DNA of 64,000 nt from BAIKAL-G1 sp943369525 (GCA_943369525.1 CALRNL020000004.1:1-64000), one strand, 5' to 3'; counted from the stretch's first letter, positions 15,660 through 25,781 are shown. Program-made: numbers and translations. Notes: generated by a model from the letters alone, not told the origin.

Positions 15660-17147
15660 ATGGCCATGGCAGAGAACCGGCTTTTTCTGGGGCAGCCCCC
15701 CCTGCTGCTGGGGGGCTTGGCGGGGCTGTTGGCGGGCCTGGCCCTGCCGCCGCTGGGCTGGCCGCCCCTGCTTTGGCTGGCGCTTGGGCCCCTCTGGGGC
15801 CTGGGCCCCCTGGCTGCCGGTGCGGGCGCCGCCGTTGCTGTTTTGGTGAGCCATCGATGGCTGCTGTGGCTCCATCCCCTCGATTGGGTGGGGGTGCCTG
15901 GGCCCCTGAGCCTGCCCCTGTGCCTGGCCCTTTGGGGGGCCTGCGGCCTGCTGGCGGGCTTGCTGGTGGCCGGTTGGCGTGCCCTGGTCGGCTGGCTGGG
16001 GCCCGAGCGCCCGGCCACGGCCCTAGTGGGGGCAGCCCTCTGGGGCCTGGTGGAAGTGGCCCTGGCCCGGGGACCGTTGTTTTGGCTTGGCCTCGGCTCG
16101 GCAGCCTTGCCGGGGGATAGGGCCCTGGCGGGCCTGGCCGTGGCGATCGGAGCAGGCGGGCTGGCGGCGGTGCAGTTGTTGTTGGCTTGGGGGCTTTGGC
16201 GGGTGCTGGTGGCTGTCCGCTCGGCCCGCGCCCCTTGGCAACGGCTCGCCTTGGTGTGGTGCGCTGCCGTGGTGGCGTTGCATGGCCTCGGTTGGGGCCT
16301 GCTAACGGCGGAATCGGCCGCCAGTGGCAAGGCCCTATCCCTCTTACTGCTGCAACCGGCGATTCCCACCCGCCACAAATTTGAGTTTGGCCAACAACAA
16401 CGGTTGCTGCAGCGCCTGGCCGCTGCCCAGCAGGAGGCCAGCGAGCGGGGCGTTGAGGCGGTGCTGTTGCCTGAGGGCTCCCTGGCCCTGGGCCAGGGCC
16501 TGCCCCAGCGGGCGCCGGTGGAGGTGCTCAGCGGTGGCTTCCGCCTCAACGGCAATGACCACCGCAGCAGCCTGTTGCGCTTTGAGCCAGACCAGATCGA
16601 GCCGGCGGGCTGGGTCGACAAACACCGGCTGGTGCCCCTGGGCGAGTGGGTCCCTTTTGCGGGCTTGTTTGAGTGGAGTGGCCTGTCGGCGGTGGGGGGG
16701 CTGACGCCGGGTAGCCCGTCGCGGCTGTTGCCCCGGCCCATGGGGGCCATTGGCGTGGCGATTTGTTATGAGATCGCCGATGGCCACGGCCTGGCCGCCG
16801 CCAGCCGGGATGGGGCCCAGTGGTTGCTCGCCAGCGCCAACCTCGATCCCTACCCCCTGCTGCTGCAGCAACAGTTTTCCGCCCTGGCCCAGCTGCGGGC
16901 GATCGAATCGGGCCGCTGGCTGGTGAGTGTGGCCAACACGGGCCCAAGCCTGGTGGTGAGTCATCAAGGGGTTATGCAACAGGCCTTGCCGCCGGGACGG
17001 GCCAGCACCGGCCTGGTGACGGTGCACCAACGCTCTGGCGCCACCCCCTACTCCCGCATGGGTGAATGGCCCCTGGTGCTGCTGGGGCTTGGGGGGGTGG
17101 CGGCGCGGGGGAGGCGCATGCGATTTCAGGGGTGGGGGCCTGTTTAG
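15660..17147 (+). CDS. lnt: Apolipoprotein N-acyltransferase
   Basis: Lnt adds the third acyl chain to lipoproteins in the inner membrane. The N-terminal half (1-220) has about six hydrophobic segments. The C-terminal nitrilase-like domain shows the catalytic triad: Glu in LLPEGSLALG, Lys in VDKHRLVPLGEWVPF and Cys in VAICYEIADG. 495 residues, normal length. ATG 15660 or 15666 (MAMAEN). It would mature the lipoproteins found in this window (the repeat lipoprotein, Psb27). Confidence 0.96.
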   Translation: MAMAENRLFLGQPPLLLGGLAGLLAGLALPPLGWPPLLWLALGPLWGLGPLAAGAGAAVAVLVSHRWLLWLHPLDWVGVPGPLSLPLCLALWGACGLLAGLLVAGWRALVGWLGPERPATALVGAALWGLVEVALARGPLFWLGLGSAALPGDRALAGLAVAIGAGGLAAVQLLLAWGLWRVLVAVRSARAPWQRLALVWCAAVVALHGLGWGLLTAESAASGKALSLLLLQPAIPTRHKFEFGQQQRLLQRLAAAQQEASERGVEAVLLPEGSLALGQGLPQRAPVEVLSGGFRLNGNDHRSSLLRFEPDQIEPAGWVDKHRLVPLGEWVPFAGLFEWSGLSAVGGLTPGSPSRLLPRPMGAIGVAICYEIADGHGLAAASRDGAQWLLASANLDPYPLLLQQQFSALAQLRAIESGRWLVSVANTGPSLVVSHQGVMQQALPPGRASTGLVTVHQRSGATPYSRMGEWPLVLLGLGGVAARGRRMRFQGWGPV

Positions 17148-17621
17148 GGCTGCCCCCTTGGTCCGCAAGCCGGGCCCTTGGTTTTGGCTTGGCGCCTTGG
17201 CTGATGCTGGTTGAATTGGTTCTTAGAACCGTTGCTAGGGACAGGATTGGGAGGTAGCCGTCGGCTGTTTAGTGGTTGGTAGTTCCACTATTGGAGGGCA
17301 GTGAATATGAATTGTTGGATGATTATTGCTGCCTTTCTACCTATCGGGCTCGACTTTTTGCTCCTCCAGTCGCAAGGCTAGACGTGCTTGCTTGGACCCA
17401 TTGCTTGGCAGGCATGATTTGGCGGTGGACGGGCGAGGGGGTTGGCCTAATTGGCTTGAACTCTGTAGCGCCATTGGTCTATTTCGGGGCCCTATTAATC
17501 ACTGGGTCTCGCTATCCAATGCCACCCTTTGTGTTCTGGCCTGGGATCGCAAGGCAGCCGGCTGGGATTTTAAGGATTGTCCCAGGGGAACGGCGTGTCT
17601 TGTCGAGGACTGTCATGGCAC
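17148..17621. other. Spacer with no convincing gene
   Basis: About 470 bp between lnt and the tRNA terminator. Two overlapping frames on the plus strand (from 17276 and 17326) have no domain, no ribosome site and different compositions, so neither is called. GC is lower than in the flanking genes, possibly the remnant of an older gene or insertion. Confidence 0.5.
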
Positions 17622-17653
17622 AAAAAAACCGCAGAGCTGGCAAACCCTGCGGT
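17622..17653 (-). terminator. Terminator after tRNA-Ala
   Basis: Read leftward, ACCGCAG...CTGCGGT forms a 7-bp stem with a 12-nt loop and is followed by TTTTTTT. It starts 15 nt after the tRNA 3' end. Confidence 0.85.
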
Positions 17654-17668
17654 AACTAAAAATATGAA

Positions 17669-17741
17669 TGGAGCCAAGCGGATTCGAACCGCTGACCCCC
17701 TGCATGCCATGCAGGTGCTCTACCAGCTGAGCTATGGCCCC
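17669..17741 (-). tRNA. tRNA-Ala (anticodon GGC)
   Basis: A 73-nt cloverleaf on the minus strand: acceptor GGGGCCA/TGGCTCC with discriminator A, D-arm GCTCAGCTGGTAGAGC, anticodon stem CCTGC/GCAGG with loop ATGGCAT (GGC at 34-36), and T-arm with GGTTCGAATCC. CCA is not encoded. It reads GCC/GCU alanine codons, heavily used in this GC-rich genome. Confidence 0.97.
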
Positions 17742-17838
17742 ATTGGTGCGTTGGATTGCCCAGATCCTGGTGATCTGGTTGGGCTTTGAAGCCCCGGTTC
17801 AGCGCTTAAGCAGCTTACACCGCAGCGGGTCCAGCCCC

Positions 17839-18573
17839 TCAGAGCTGGCGCCACACGGCCACAAGCTTGCCCTGGACCGTGACCTGCTCCGCATCCACCA
17901 GGATTGGGGCGTAGTTGGGGTTGGCGGCCTCCAGGCGCACCTGGGCGCCCTGGCGATGGAAGTGCTTGAGGGTGGTGCCGCTGCCGGGCACCAGGGCGCT
18001 CACGATCGTGCCCTCCTTGATCCGGAGGGGATCGACCACCGGCTCGAGCAGCACCACGTCGCCATCGGCGATGTGGGCCTCCACCATCGAATCGCCATTG
18101 ACGGTGAGGGCAAACAGGCCGCGGGTTTCCAGCACCGGCGCCAGGTCCAGCCGTTCCTGCAGGTCGTCGAAGGTGTCAATCAGGCCGCCGGCTGCCACGG
18201 CGCCGAGCAGGGGAATGCCCGCCGCCGGGCCGCCCAGGAGCTGGAGGGTGCGGGCCTGGCCTTCCTGCCAGGTGATCCAGCCCTTCTGTTGCAGATGGCG
18301 CAGCCGGCTTTGCACCGGGGCCGGTGAGCGCAGCCCCATGGCCTCCATCATCTGGCGAATCGAGGGGCTATGGCGATGGCTGCTGATGTAGGCCGCCAGC
18401 CAGTCGTAGAGCTCCTGCTGGGCGGGGGTGAGATCCTCAGCGTCGCTAGCCGCTACGCCCCTGGGGCCAGGGGCATGGTTAGGCCTGCCGCTGCCAAGGG
18501 TGGGGCGGCTTAATCCGGCCTGGGGGCTGGTTTTGGGGCCGCTGGAGCGGGGGGACCTGGCGATCACCGGCAA
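17839..18573 (-). CDS. lexA: LexA-family repressor
   Basis: LexA represses DNA-repair genes and self-cleaves with RecA. The winged helix-turn-helix (about 48-110) contains LTPAQQELYDWLAAYISSH, SIRQMMEAMG and SPAPVQSRLRHLQQKGWI. The S24 protease domain has a cleavage-like Ala-Gly in AVAAGGLID, the catalytic Ser in NGDSMVEA and Lys in TTLKHFHR. The start TTG at 18573 gives an N-terminal extension of about 45 residues rich in Pro/Ser/Gly; a later non-ATG start cannot be excluded. It follows argF on the same strand. No canonical cyanobacterial SOS box was found upstream. Confidence 0.93.
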   Translation of the reverse strand: MPVIARSPRSSGPKTSPQAGLSRPTLGSGRPNHAPGPRGVAASDAEDLTPAQQELYDWLAAYISSHRHSPSIRQMMEAMGLRSPAPVQSRLRHLQQKGWITWQEGQARTLQLLGGPAAGIPLLGAVAAGGLIDTFDDLQERLDLAPVLETRGLFALTVNGDSMVEAHIADGDVVLLEPVVDPLRIKEGTIVSALVPGSGTTLKHFHRQGAQVRLEAANPNYAPILVDAEQVTVQGKLVAVWRQL

Positions 18574-18674
18574 TACGGATGAACCACTGTCCCATTGATG
18601 TCATGGCGCCGGCCATTTGTCCAGTCCCTGGACCAGGTGATTGCGGCCTGGTGGAAATCAGGGCGGCCTAGGGC

Positions 18675-19625
18675 CTAGGCGCCGAGTAGGGCGGCCAGCA
18701 GGGCCTGCTGGGCATGCAGGCGGTTTTCAGCCTGGTCAAACACCCGGCTGGCGGTGCCTTCAATCGCCCCGGCGCTGATCTCCTCGCCCCGGTGGGCCGG
18801 CAGGCAGTGCAACACGATGGCGCGGCTGTCGGCTTCGGCCAGGAGCGCTTCATCGAGGCACCAGCCGGCAAAGGCCTGCTCCCGTTCCAGCTGCTCCTGC
18901 TCCTGGCCCATCGAGGCCCAAACATCGGTGTAGAGGCCATGGGCGCCGCGCACCGCTGCGATCGGGTCGTGCACCACCTCGATGCGGCAGCCGGCGGGGG
19001 CCAGGGCGCGGGCCTGCTCGACGAGCTCCCGGATCGGCTCAAAACCCCTGGGGCAGCCGATGCGCACGTTCACCCCGAGCAGGGCGCCACTGAGGAGCAG
19101 CGAATGGGCCACGTTGTTGCCATCGCCCACGTAGGCCAGGGTCAGGCCGGCCAGCTGGCCGAATTCTTCCTGCAGGGTTTGGTAGTCGGCCAGGGCCTGG
19201 CAGGGGTGCTCCAGGTCGGTGAGGGCATTCACGATCGGGATCGGGGCCCAGTGGGCGTACTCCTCGAGTTCCGCCTGGGCGAAGGTGCGGATCGCCAGGG
19301 CATCCACATAGCGGCTCAGCACCCGGGCGGTGTCGGCCACCGGTTCGCCCCGGCCCACCTGGGTGACTTGGGGGTTGAGGTCAATGGTTTGGCCGCCGAG
19401 CCGGGCCATGGCCACGGTGAAGCTGACCCGGGTGCGGGTGGAGGCCTTGCTGAAGATCAGTCCCAACACCTTGCCGCCCAGGTCAACCTGGCAGCGGCCC
19501 GCCTTGAGGTCGCTTGCCAGTTGGATCAGGGCGCTGGTCTCGGAGGCGCTGAGATCGGCCGATGAGAGCAGATCCCGGCCAGCCAGGCCAGCGAGATCGG
19601 GATAGGAGCTGAGCTGGGAGCCCAT
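18675..19625 (-). CDS. argF: Ornithine carbamoyltransferase
   Basis: Makes citrulline from ornithine and carbamoyl phosphate in arginine synthesis. Carbamoyl-phosphate site: FSKASTRTRVSF. DLEHPCQALAD is the second conserved block and HCLPAHRGEEI the C-terminal catalytic Cys motif. 316 residues, cytoplasmic. It lies 68 nt after ftsH and upstream of lexA, all leftward. argB elsewhere in the window (43890-44786) acts earlier in the same pathway. Confidence 0.97.
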   Translation of the reverse strand: MGSQLSSYPDLAGLAGRDLLSSADLSASETSALIQLASDLKAGRCQVDLGGKVLGLIFSKASTRTRVSFTVAMARLGGQTIDLNPQVTQVGRGEPVADTARVLSRYVDALAIRTFAQAELEEYAHWAPIPIVNALTDLEHPCQALADYQTLQEEFGQLAGLTLAYVGDGNNVAHSLLLSGALLGVNVRIGCPRGFEPIRELVEQARALAPAGCRIEVVHDPIAAVRGAHGLYTDVWASMGQEQEQLEREQAFAGWCLDEALLAEADSRAIVLHCLPAHRGEEISAGAIEGTASRVFDQAENRLHAQQALLAALLGA

Positions 19626-19693
19626 GGGCCCATCCCAAAGAACCCTTATCCGGGATTGGGGGCCCCGCCGTCAAGGGGGCCTGGGTCAACCCG

Positions 19694-21565
19694 TCAGGCG
19701 GCTGCCTCCTGGGGCATCACGCTGGAGGCCAGCAGGCCCTTGAGGTCGTCGCCTTCGATCACCTCCTTTTCGAGGATCTTTTCGGCGATGCTTTCGAGCA
19801 GCTCCCGGTTGCCGCGCAGGATCGCCAGGGCCCGGTCGTGGGCCCGGTCCACCAGGTTGCGCACTTCGCGGTCGATCGCCTGGGCCGTGGCATCGCTCAC
19901 CACCCGGCGGGGGTTGTTGGGGCCGCCCAGGAAGCGGCTGCCGCCCTGCTTGTCGTAGGCCAGGGGACCGAGGGTTTCGCTCATGCCGTAGGTGCCCACC
20001 ATCTGCTCGGCGATGTCGGTGGCCCGTTGCAGGTCGTTGGCGGCGCCGGTGGTGATCGAGCCGAAAATCAATTCCTCGGCGGAGCGGCCGCCCAGGAGGG
20101 TGGCGATCTGGCCTTCGAGGTCCTGCTTGGAATTGAGGAAGCGCTCCTCGGTGGGCAGTTGCAAGGTGTAACCCAGGGCGCTCATGCCCCGGGGCACGAT
20201 TGAAATCTTGGCCACCTTGCTGCCACCGGGCATCAGGTGCCCCACGATGGCGTGGCCCACCTCGTGGTAGGCCACCACTTTCTTCTCATCGGGCTGCAAC
20301 ACCCGGCTCTTTTTCTCCAGGCCCGCCACCACCCGTTCAATCGCTTCGTTGAGGTCGCCCTGCTCCACGGAGGTGCGTTTGGCCCGCGCGGCCAGCAGCG
20401 CCGCCTCATTCACCAAGTTGGCCAGGTCGGCGCCGGCAAAGCCGCTGGTGGCCTGGGCGATGCGATCGAGATCCACACCCTCGGAGCGCTTCACCTTTTT
20501 GGCGTAGATCTCCAGGATCGTGCGGCGGCCGGAGAGGTCGGGTCGATCCACCAGCACCTGGCGATCGAACCGGCCCGGCCGCAGCAGGGCGGCATCGAGG
20601 GTCTCGGGCTGGTTGGTGGCCGCCAGCACGATCACCGGCTTGTCCTTGGAAGCAAAGCCATCCATTTCGGTGAGCAGCTGGTTGAGGGTCTGCTCCCGTT
20701 CATCGTTACCGCCGACCACGCCCATGGAGCCGGAACGGCTCTTGCCGATGGCATCGAGTTCGTCAATGAAGATGATGCAGGGGGCCTTCTGTTTGGCCTG
20801 CTCGAACAGGTCCCGCACCCGGGCGGCACCAGCGCCCACAAACAGCTCGACAAATTCCGAACCGGAAATGATGAAGAAGGGCACTCCCGCTTCGCCAGCA
20901 ACGGCTTTGGAGAGCAGGGTTTTGCCCGTGCCTGGGGGGCCCACCAGCAGCACGCCCTTGGGGATGCGGGCGCCGATGGCCGTGTAGCGCTCCGGGGTCT
21001 TGAGGAAATCAACGATCTCGGTCAGTTCGTCCTTGGCCTCATCAACGCCGGCCACATCAGCAAAGGTGACCCGGGATTCCTCATCGGGCACGTAGACCCG
21101 GGCCTTGGATTTGGTGAAGCTGAGGGCCCCCTGGGCGCCGCCCATGGAGCGGCGGGCGAAAAACTGCAGCACCAGGATGAAGATCAGGGGCGGCACCACC
21201 CAGCTCAGGGCCGTGGTGATGAAGTTGGGTCGCTTCGGCGGGGCTGCTGCAAATTCAACGCCGTGCTGTTCGAGCCGCTGGGGCAGCTCCATGTCGAAGA
21301 TCGGCGTGGTGGCGAGCACCGAGGGGGCTCCTTCTTCGGCGTTATTGAGTTCGTAGCGAATTTGGTCCTGGGTGATAAAGGCCCGCTTGACGGCGCCGTC
21401 ATCGACCTGGTTGATAAAGAGGGAGTAGGGAACCCGGGGCACCTGCTGGATCGACTGGTTGGGCAGGAAGCTGCTGACCAGCAGCAGCACCCCGAAGCCA
21501 ATCAAAACCAGGTTGATGATCCCGAAACGCCGGTTCGGGGGGGTGTCGTCCTGACGAATGGCCAT
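19694..21565 (-). CDS. ftsH: FtsH-type AAA+ zinc protease
   Basis: Membrane-anchored ATP-dependent protease for membrane-protein quality control; some cyanobacterial FtsH act in PSII repair. From N to C: TM1 (INLVLIGFGVLLLVSSFL), an exported domain, TM2 (ALSWVVPPLIFILVLQFF), then the AAA module with Walker A GPPGTGKT, Walker B IIFIDELDAIG and the second region of homology GRFDRQVLVDRPD. The zinc site is HEVGH in VAYHEVGHAIVG, with V where many have A, as I recall in one cyanobacterial FtsH subgroup. 623 residues from ATG 21565 (MAIRQDD). It leads an ftsH-argF-lexA series. Confidence 0.97.
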   Translation of the reverse strand: MAIRQDDTPPNRRFGIINLVLIGFGVLLLVSSFLPNQSIQQVPRVPYSLFINQVDDGAVKRAFITQDQIRYELNNAEEGAPSVLATTPIFDMELPQRLEQHGVEFAAAPPKRPNFITTALSWVVPPLIFILVLQFFARRSMGGAQGALSFTKSKARVYVPDEESRVTFADVAGVDEAKDELTEIVDFLKTPERYTAIGARIPKGVLLVGPPGTGKTLLSKAVAGEAGVPFFIISGSEFVELFVGAGAARVRDLFEQAKQKAPCIIFIDELDAIGKSRSGSMGVVGGNDEREQTLNQLLTEMDGFASKDKPVIVLAATNQPETLDAALLRPGRFDRQVLVDRPDLSGRRTILEIYAKKVKRSEGVDLDRIAQATSGFAGADLANLVNEAALLAARAKRTSVEQGDLNEAIERVVAGLEKKSRVLQPDEKKVVAYHEVGHAIVGHLMPGGSKVAKISIVPRGMSALGYTLQLPTEERFLNSKQDLEGQIATLLGGRSAEELIFGSITTGAANDLQRATDIAEQMVGTYGMSETLGPLAYDKQGGSRFLGGPNNPRRVVSDATAQAIDREVRNLVDRAHDRALAILRGNRELLESIAEKILEKEVIEGDDLKGLLASSVMPQEAAA

Positions 21566-21714
21566 GGGGCGAACGGGCGGGTGGCGGATCGGTGGGCCCA
21601 AACTAGGTGCCCCTTCTCCCGGCGGGGCCCACCGTTAAGGGTGAGAACCGAACGCCCAGGCCCCTGCTGGCCGCAGGCGATCCAGCTCTGCCCCCTGAGT
21701 GAAACTGTTCAACC

Positions 21715-22365
21715 ATGTGTGGACGCTTCAGCCTCACCCTTGCCATAGGCCCCCTGGCCAGCCGCCTAGGGGTGTCCCTGCCGCCAGGCCTGCAGCAGCA
21801 CTACGCCCCGCGCGGCTCGATCGCCCCCGGGGAGCCGGTGTTGGCCCTGCGCCAGGAGCATGGCCGGCCGCAGGCGGCCCTGATGCTCTGGGGTCTGCTG
21901 CCGGAATGGAGCAAGGATGCCCTCTCCGCCCACCGTCCCTTCAACGCCCGCGGCGAAACCGTGCCGGAGAAGGCCAGTTTCCGCGGCCCCTGGCGCCATC
22001 GCCGCTGCCTGCTGCCGGCCGACGGCTTTTTTGAGAAGGGGCGGCTGATCCGCCGCAGCGATGGTGCCCCCTTCTGGCTGGCCGGGCTCTGGGATCGCTG
22101 GATTGGCCCCGACGGCAGTGAGGTGGAAAGCTGCTGCGTGATCACCACCGCCGCCCATGGCCTGATCCGTCCCCTGCACGACCGCATGCCGGTGCTCCTG
22201 CCCGATGGCCTGGAGCAGGCCTGGCTGGCCCCCGCCGATGGCCCAGGCCTGCGGGCCCTGGAGCCGCTACTAGGGGGCTGGGATCCGGCTGGTTGGGAGA
22301 TTCAGCCACCGTTGCGGCCGCCCGCCCTTCGGGGGGCTGGCGCCCAGTTGCAGCTGTTCGGCTGA
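21715..22365 (+). CDS. SRAP-domain (HMCES/YedK-like) abasic-site protein
   Basis: A 216-residue SRAP protein that crosslinks to abasic sites in single-stranded DNA through Cys2. Conserved residues are present: MCGRF (C2), FNARGE (N77, R79, E81), DGFFE (E107) and HDRMPV (H155). It is divergent from ftsH with a 150-bp gap. Often called SOS-response-associated; LexA is nearby, but I see no operator here. Confidence 0.96.
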   Translation: MCGRFSLTLAIGPLASRLGVSLPPGLQQHYAPRGSIAPGEPVLALRQEHGRPQAALMLWGLLPEWSKDALSAHRPFNARGETVPEKASFRGPWRHRRCLLPADGFFEKGRLIRRSDGAPFWLAGLWDRWIGPDGSEVESCCVITTAAHGLIRPLHDRMPVLLPDGLEQAWLAPADGPGLRALEPLLGGWDPAGWEIQPPLRPPALRGAGAQLQLFG

Positions 22366-22468
22366 ATGGGGCCCTGCTGCGAACCCTTGGAGCGCTCTGG
22401 GGCCGGCCATCCTGGCTGGTGCTGGCGGCTCACTCGGTCACAATCAGCGCCGATGCAAGGGGGGCCCG

Positions 22469-23206
22469 TTGCCGGCCGACTTAAGCGGAGTGATGCGGCG
22501 CCATCGCTGCTACACCCAATTACTGGCCGTCTGCCTGGCGGTGATGGTCACCTTTGTGCTGCCAAAGGGGCTCAACTGGACGGCCATGGTGGGCTACAAC
22601 CTGATGCCGCTGGTGATTATTCGCGGCTTGGGCGAACCGTTTGGTCGGGTGCCCTTCGGCCGGGTGCCCCAACGCCTGTTTCGGCTGCTGGGGATTGGGG
22701 CGTTCCTCTCCTCCCTGGTGTGGACCCTGACCCCGGTTCTGATGCGCGGCACCGGGGTGCCGATGTTGGTGCTCTGGGCCGCCTTCATCGGCTGGAGCAG
22801 CTTGCGCCTGGTCCGGGGCCTGGCCCAGGAGCCGGAGGTGAGTGAACAGGTGTTGATGGGGGCCCTGGCCGGCTACTTGCTGGTGGGCCTCACCGCCGGG
22901 CTGTTATTTAGTGCCCTGGAAACGGTGGTGCCTGGCAGTTTTACCAGTGGGGGGGACTCGGGCGGAACGGCCATCGGCCTGGCGCCGGCGGCGGAGGGCG
23001 TGTTGAGTTCGGTGTGGAAAATTAATTTCATGCGGCTCAACTATTTCGCCTTTGTCTGCCTCACGACCGTGGGCTTTGGCGATATCGTCCCGGTCACCCA
23101 ACAGGCCCAGATGTTCAGTGTGGCGGTGTCTTTGCTGGGCACCACCTATGTAGCCCTAGTGATGGGGGTGCTCATTAGTCGCTATCGGGGTGGGCGGCGG
23201 GATTAA
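22469..23206 (+). CDS. Two-pore-loop K+ channel-like membrane protein
   Basis: A 245-residue membrane protein with about six hydrophobic segments. A P-loop with the selectivity filter TTVGFGDI follows the helix near residue 190, and a final helix (MFSVAVSLLGTTYVALVMGV) comes after, as in the Ion_trans_2 family. No RCK domain is attached. TTG 22469 has AAGGGGGG upstream; ATG 22493 is the alternative. A potassium channel is the likely role; an open or gated state cannot be told. Confidence 0.88.
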   Translation: MPADLSGVMRRHRCYTQLLAVCLAVMVTFVLPKGLNWTAMVGYNLMPLVIIRGLGEPFGRVPFGRVPQRLFRLLGIGAFLSSLVWTLTPVLMRGTGVPMLVLWAAFIGWSSLRLVRGLAQEPEVSEQVLMGALAGYLLVGLTAGLLFSALETVVPGSFTSGGDSGGTAIGLAPAAEGVLSSVWKINFMRLNYFAFVCLTTVGFGDIVPVTQQAQMFSVAVSLLGTTYVALVMGVLISRYRGGRRD

Positions 23207-23237
23207 GCTTTTTGTATCTACCTGAGCAGCAGGCTTT

Positions 23238-24323
23238 TTAGGCGCGATGCCGGGCCTGGTGCCAGGCCCAGGCGTGCTGCAGGATCACCTCAAGTTGGGG
23301 ATAGCGGGGTAGCCAGCCCAGGTCGCGGCGAGCCTTTTCGGCGCCGGCCACGAGCTGGGCAGGATCGCCTGGGCGCCGGGGGGCCACATGGGCCAGCAGG
23401 CCCCGGCCCGTGACGGCCTTGGCGGCTTCGATCACCTGTTGCACCGAGTAGCCGGTGCCGTTGCCCAGGTTGTAGATGAGCGGTTCGGACTGGGGGGCCT
23501 GGTTCAGCAGGCGACCGAGGCCGAGCACATGGGCTTCGGCCAGGTCGCTCACATGGATGTAATCGCGGATGCAGGTGCCATCGGGCGTGGGATAGTCGTC
23601 TCCGAAGATCTGCAGGTAGGGGCTCCGCCCCGCCATCACATCGAGCACTAGCGGGATCAGGTGGGTTTCCGGGTTGTGGTCTTCGCCCAGATCACCATCG
23701 GGATCGGCGCCGGCGGCATTGAAATAGCGGAAGATCACACTGGGCAGCCCGTAGGCGGCACCAAAATCACGCAGGAGTTGCTCCACCATCCCCTTGCTGC
23801 GGCCGTAGGGATTAATCGGCGCCTGGGGATGGTCTTCGGTGATGGGAATTTGCTGGGGCACCCCGTAGGTGGCGCAGGTGCTGGAAAACACGATGGGCAT
23901 GGGCCCGTTGGCCATGGTGCTGCCCCCGTCCCCAGCGCGCTGGGCGCGGGGGCGATGGTGGCGCGGGTCAATGAGGGCCTCCAGTAACACCAACGTGTCG
24001 GCCAGATTGTTGCGGTAGTACTTGGCGGGATCGGACACCGATTCACCCACGTAGGCGTAGGCGGCAAAATGCATCACCGCTCCGATCGGTTGGCCGGCCG
24101 TCGCCGAGGCTGCCAGTTGGGGATGCTTGCCCGAGAGCAGGGCATCGAGGAGGCCCCGGTCGCCCACCTGGCCCTCCACCAGGGGCACGCCCAAGGTGGC
24201 CGCGATGTCCCGGTGGCCATAGACGAGGTTGTCGAGGATGACCGGCTGGTGGCCGGCCCGCTGTAGGGCCCGTACCGCATGGCTGCCGATGTAGCCGGCA
24301 CCCCCTGTGACTAGAACCTGCAT
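23238..24323 (-). CDS. galE: UDP-glucose 4-epimerase
   Basis: Interconverts UDP-glucose and UDP-galactose with bound NAD. Rossmann motif VTGGAGYIGSH at the N-terminus; Ser/Thr in SSTCATYG; catalytic Tyr-x3-Lys in NPYGRSK. RYFNAAGADPDG and GTCIRDYIHV are typical of GalE. 361 residues; the start MQVLVTGG at 24323. Last gene of the leftward nucleotide-sugar operon, 4 nt after ugd. Confidence 0.96.
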   Translation of the reverse strand: MQVLVTGGAGYIGSHAVRALQRAGHQPVILDNLVYGHRDIAATLGVPLVEGQVGDRGLLDALLSGKHPQLAASATAGQPIGAVMHFAAYAYVGESVSDPAKYYRNNLADTLVLLEALIDPRHHRPRAQRAGDGGSTMANGPMPIVFSSTCATYGVPQQIPITEDHPQAPINPYGRSKGMVEQLLRDFGAAYGLPSVIFRYFNAAGADPDGDLGEDHNPETHLIPLVLDVMAGRSPYLQIFGDDYPTPDGTCIRDYIHVSDLAEAHVLGLGRLLNQAPQSEPLIYNLGNGTGYSVQQVIEAAKAVTGRGLLAHVAPRRPGDPAQLVAGAEKARRDLGWLPRYPQLEVILQHAWAWHQARHRA

Positions 24324-24327
24324 CGTC

Positions 24328-25781
24328 TCAGCCCTCTCCCACGGTCCAGACATTCAGGCCCGCGGCCCGGGCCGCCGCAGTATCGGCGATTGCCCGGCCA
24401 TCGAATAGCCAGGCCGGCTGGCGCATGGAAGCGGCCAGGGCCGCCCAGTCGAGCTGGCGGAACTCGCGCCATTCGGTGAGGATCAGCACCGCATCGGCGC
24501 CGCTGGCGGCCTCGCTGGCGGATCGGGCCAGCTGCCAGCTGCCCTCCCCCTGGCCTGGCTGGGGCTGGCTTCGGGGCTCGCCCGCTTCGGCCTGGCCCAG
24601 GTCGGCGGCGATCTGGGCGCCCGCCACCTTGGGGTCATAGATCGCCAGCTGGGCCCCCTCCTCGATGAGGTCGAGGCAGATGCGGATGGCGGGTGATTCG
24701 CGCGTGTCATTGGTGTCGCCCTTGAAGGCAAAGCCCAACACCGCCAGCCGTTTGCCCGTGACCGTGCCAAACAGGGAGCGCACCACCAAGTTGGCGATGC
24801 GGTGTTGCTGCCAGCTGTTCAGCTCCACCACCTGCTGCCAGTAACTGGCCACCTCCTGCAGGCCGTAGTGGCCGCAGAGATAGACCAGGTTGAGAATGTC
24901 CTTTTGGAAGCAACTGCCGCCAAACCCCGGGCCAGCGGAGAGAAACTTCGAGCCGATGCGGCTATCGCTGCCAATCGCTTTGGCAACTTCGCGCACATCG
25001 GCGCCGGTGGCTTCGCACAGGGCACCGATCGCATTGATCGAGCTGATGCGCTGGGCCAGAAAGGCGTTGGCGGTCAGCTTGGAGAGTTCACTGCTCCAGA
25101 GATTGGTGCGCAGGATGCGCTCCGCCGGCACCCAATGGGCGTAGATCGCCGCCAGGGCGTCGATCGCCTCCGGCTCCTCGCCCCCGATTAACACCCGATC
25201 GGGAGTTTCCAAATCGTTGATGGCGGTGCCTTCGGCCAGGAATTCCGGATTTGACAGCACCGCAAAGGTTTTTTGGCCTCCGGCCCCCTGGGCAGCGGTA
25301 AGGATTGCCTTCACGGTTTCGGCCGTGCGCACCGGCAAGGTGCTTTTTTCGACCACGATTGTGTGGCCCTGGGCGCAGGCTGCCACCTGGCGGGCCGAGG
25401 CCTCGATCCAGCGCAGGTCACTGGCCTGGCCAGCCCCAATACCGCGGGTTTTGGTGGGGGTGTTCACCGAGAGAAACACCATGTCGGCGCTGGCGATCGC
25501 CGCCTCCACGGCGGTGCTGAAGTGGAGGTTGCGGCCCCGGCAGCGGCCGACCACCGCATCGAGCCCGGGCTCATAGACGGGCAGGCGGCTTAGATCCTGG
25601 TCGTTCCAGGCGGCAATGCGGGCCCCGTTGAGATCCACCACCGTCACTTGGATGCCCGGGCAGTGGTCGGCGATCACCGCCATGGTGGGTCCTCCCACAT
25701 AGCCAGCCCCCAGGCAGCAGATGTGGCGAATCGGAGCCGTTTGGCCCGCATGCAAAGGGGTGGGGCCTGCCTTGGAGCTGG

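Noticed and set aside
17276..17659. Overlapping frames before tRNA-Ala
   Set aside because: Two frames compete over the same DNA, one ends inside the tRNA terminator, and neither resembles a protein family.
20237..21748. 503-codon frame antisense to ftsH
   Set aside because: A high-GC shadow; ftsH is unmistakable on the other strand. The same applies to long frames antisense to pdhC, uxs and purA.
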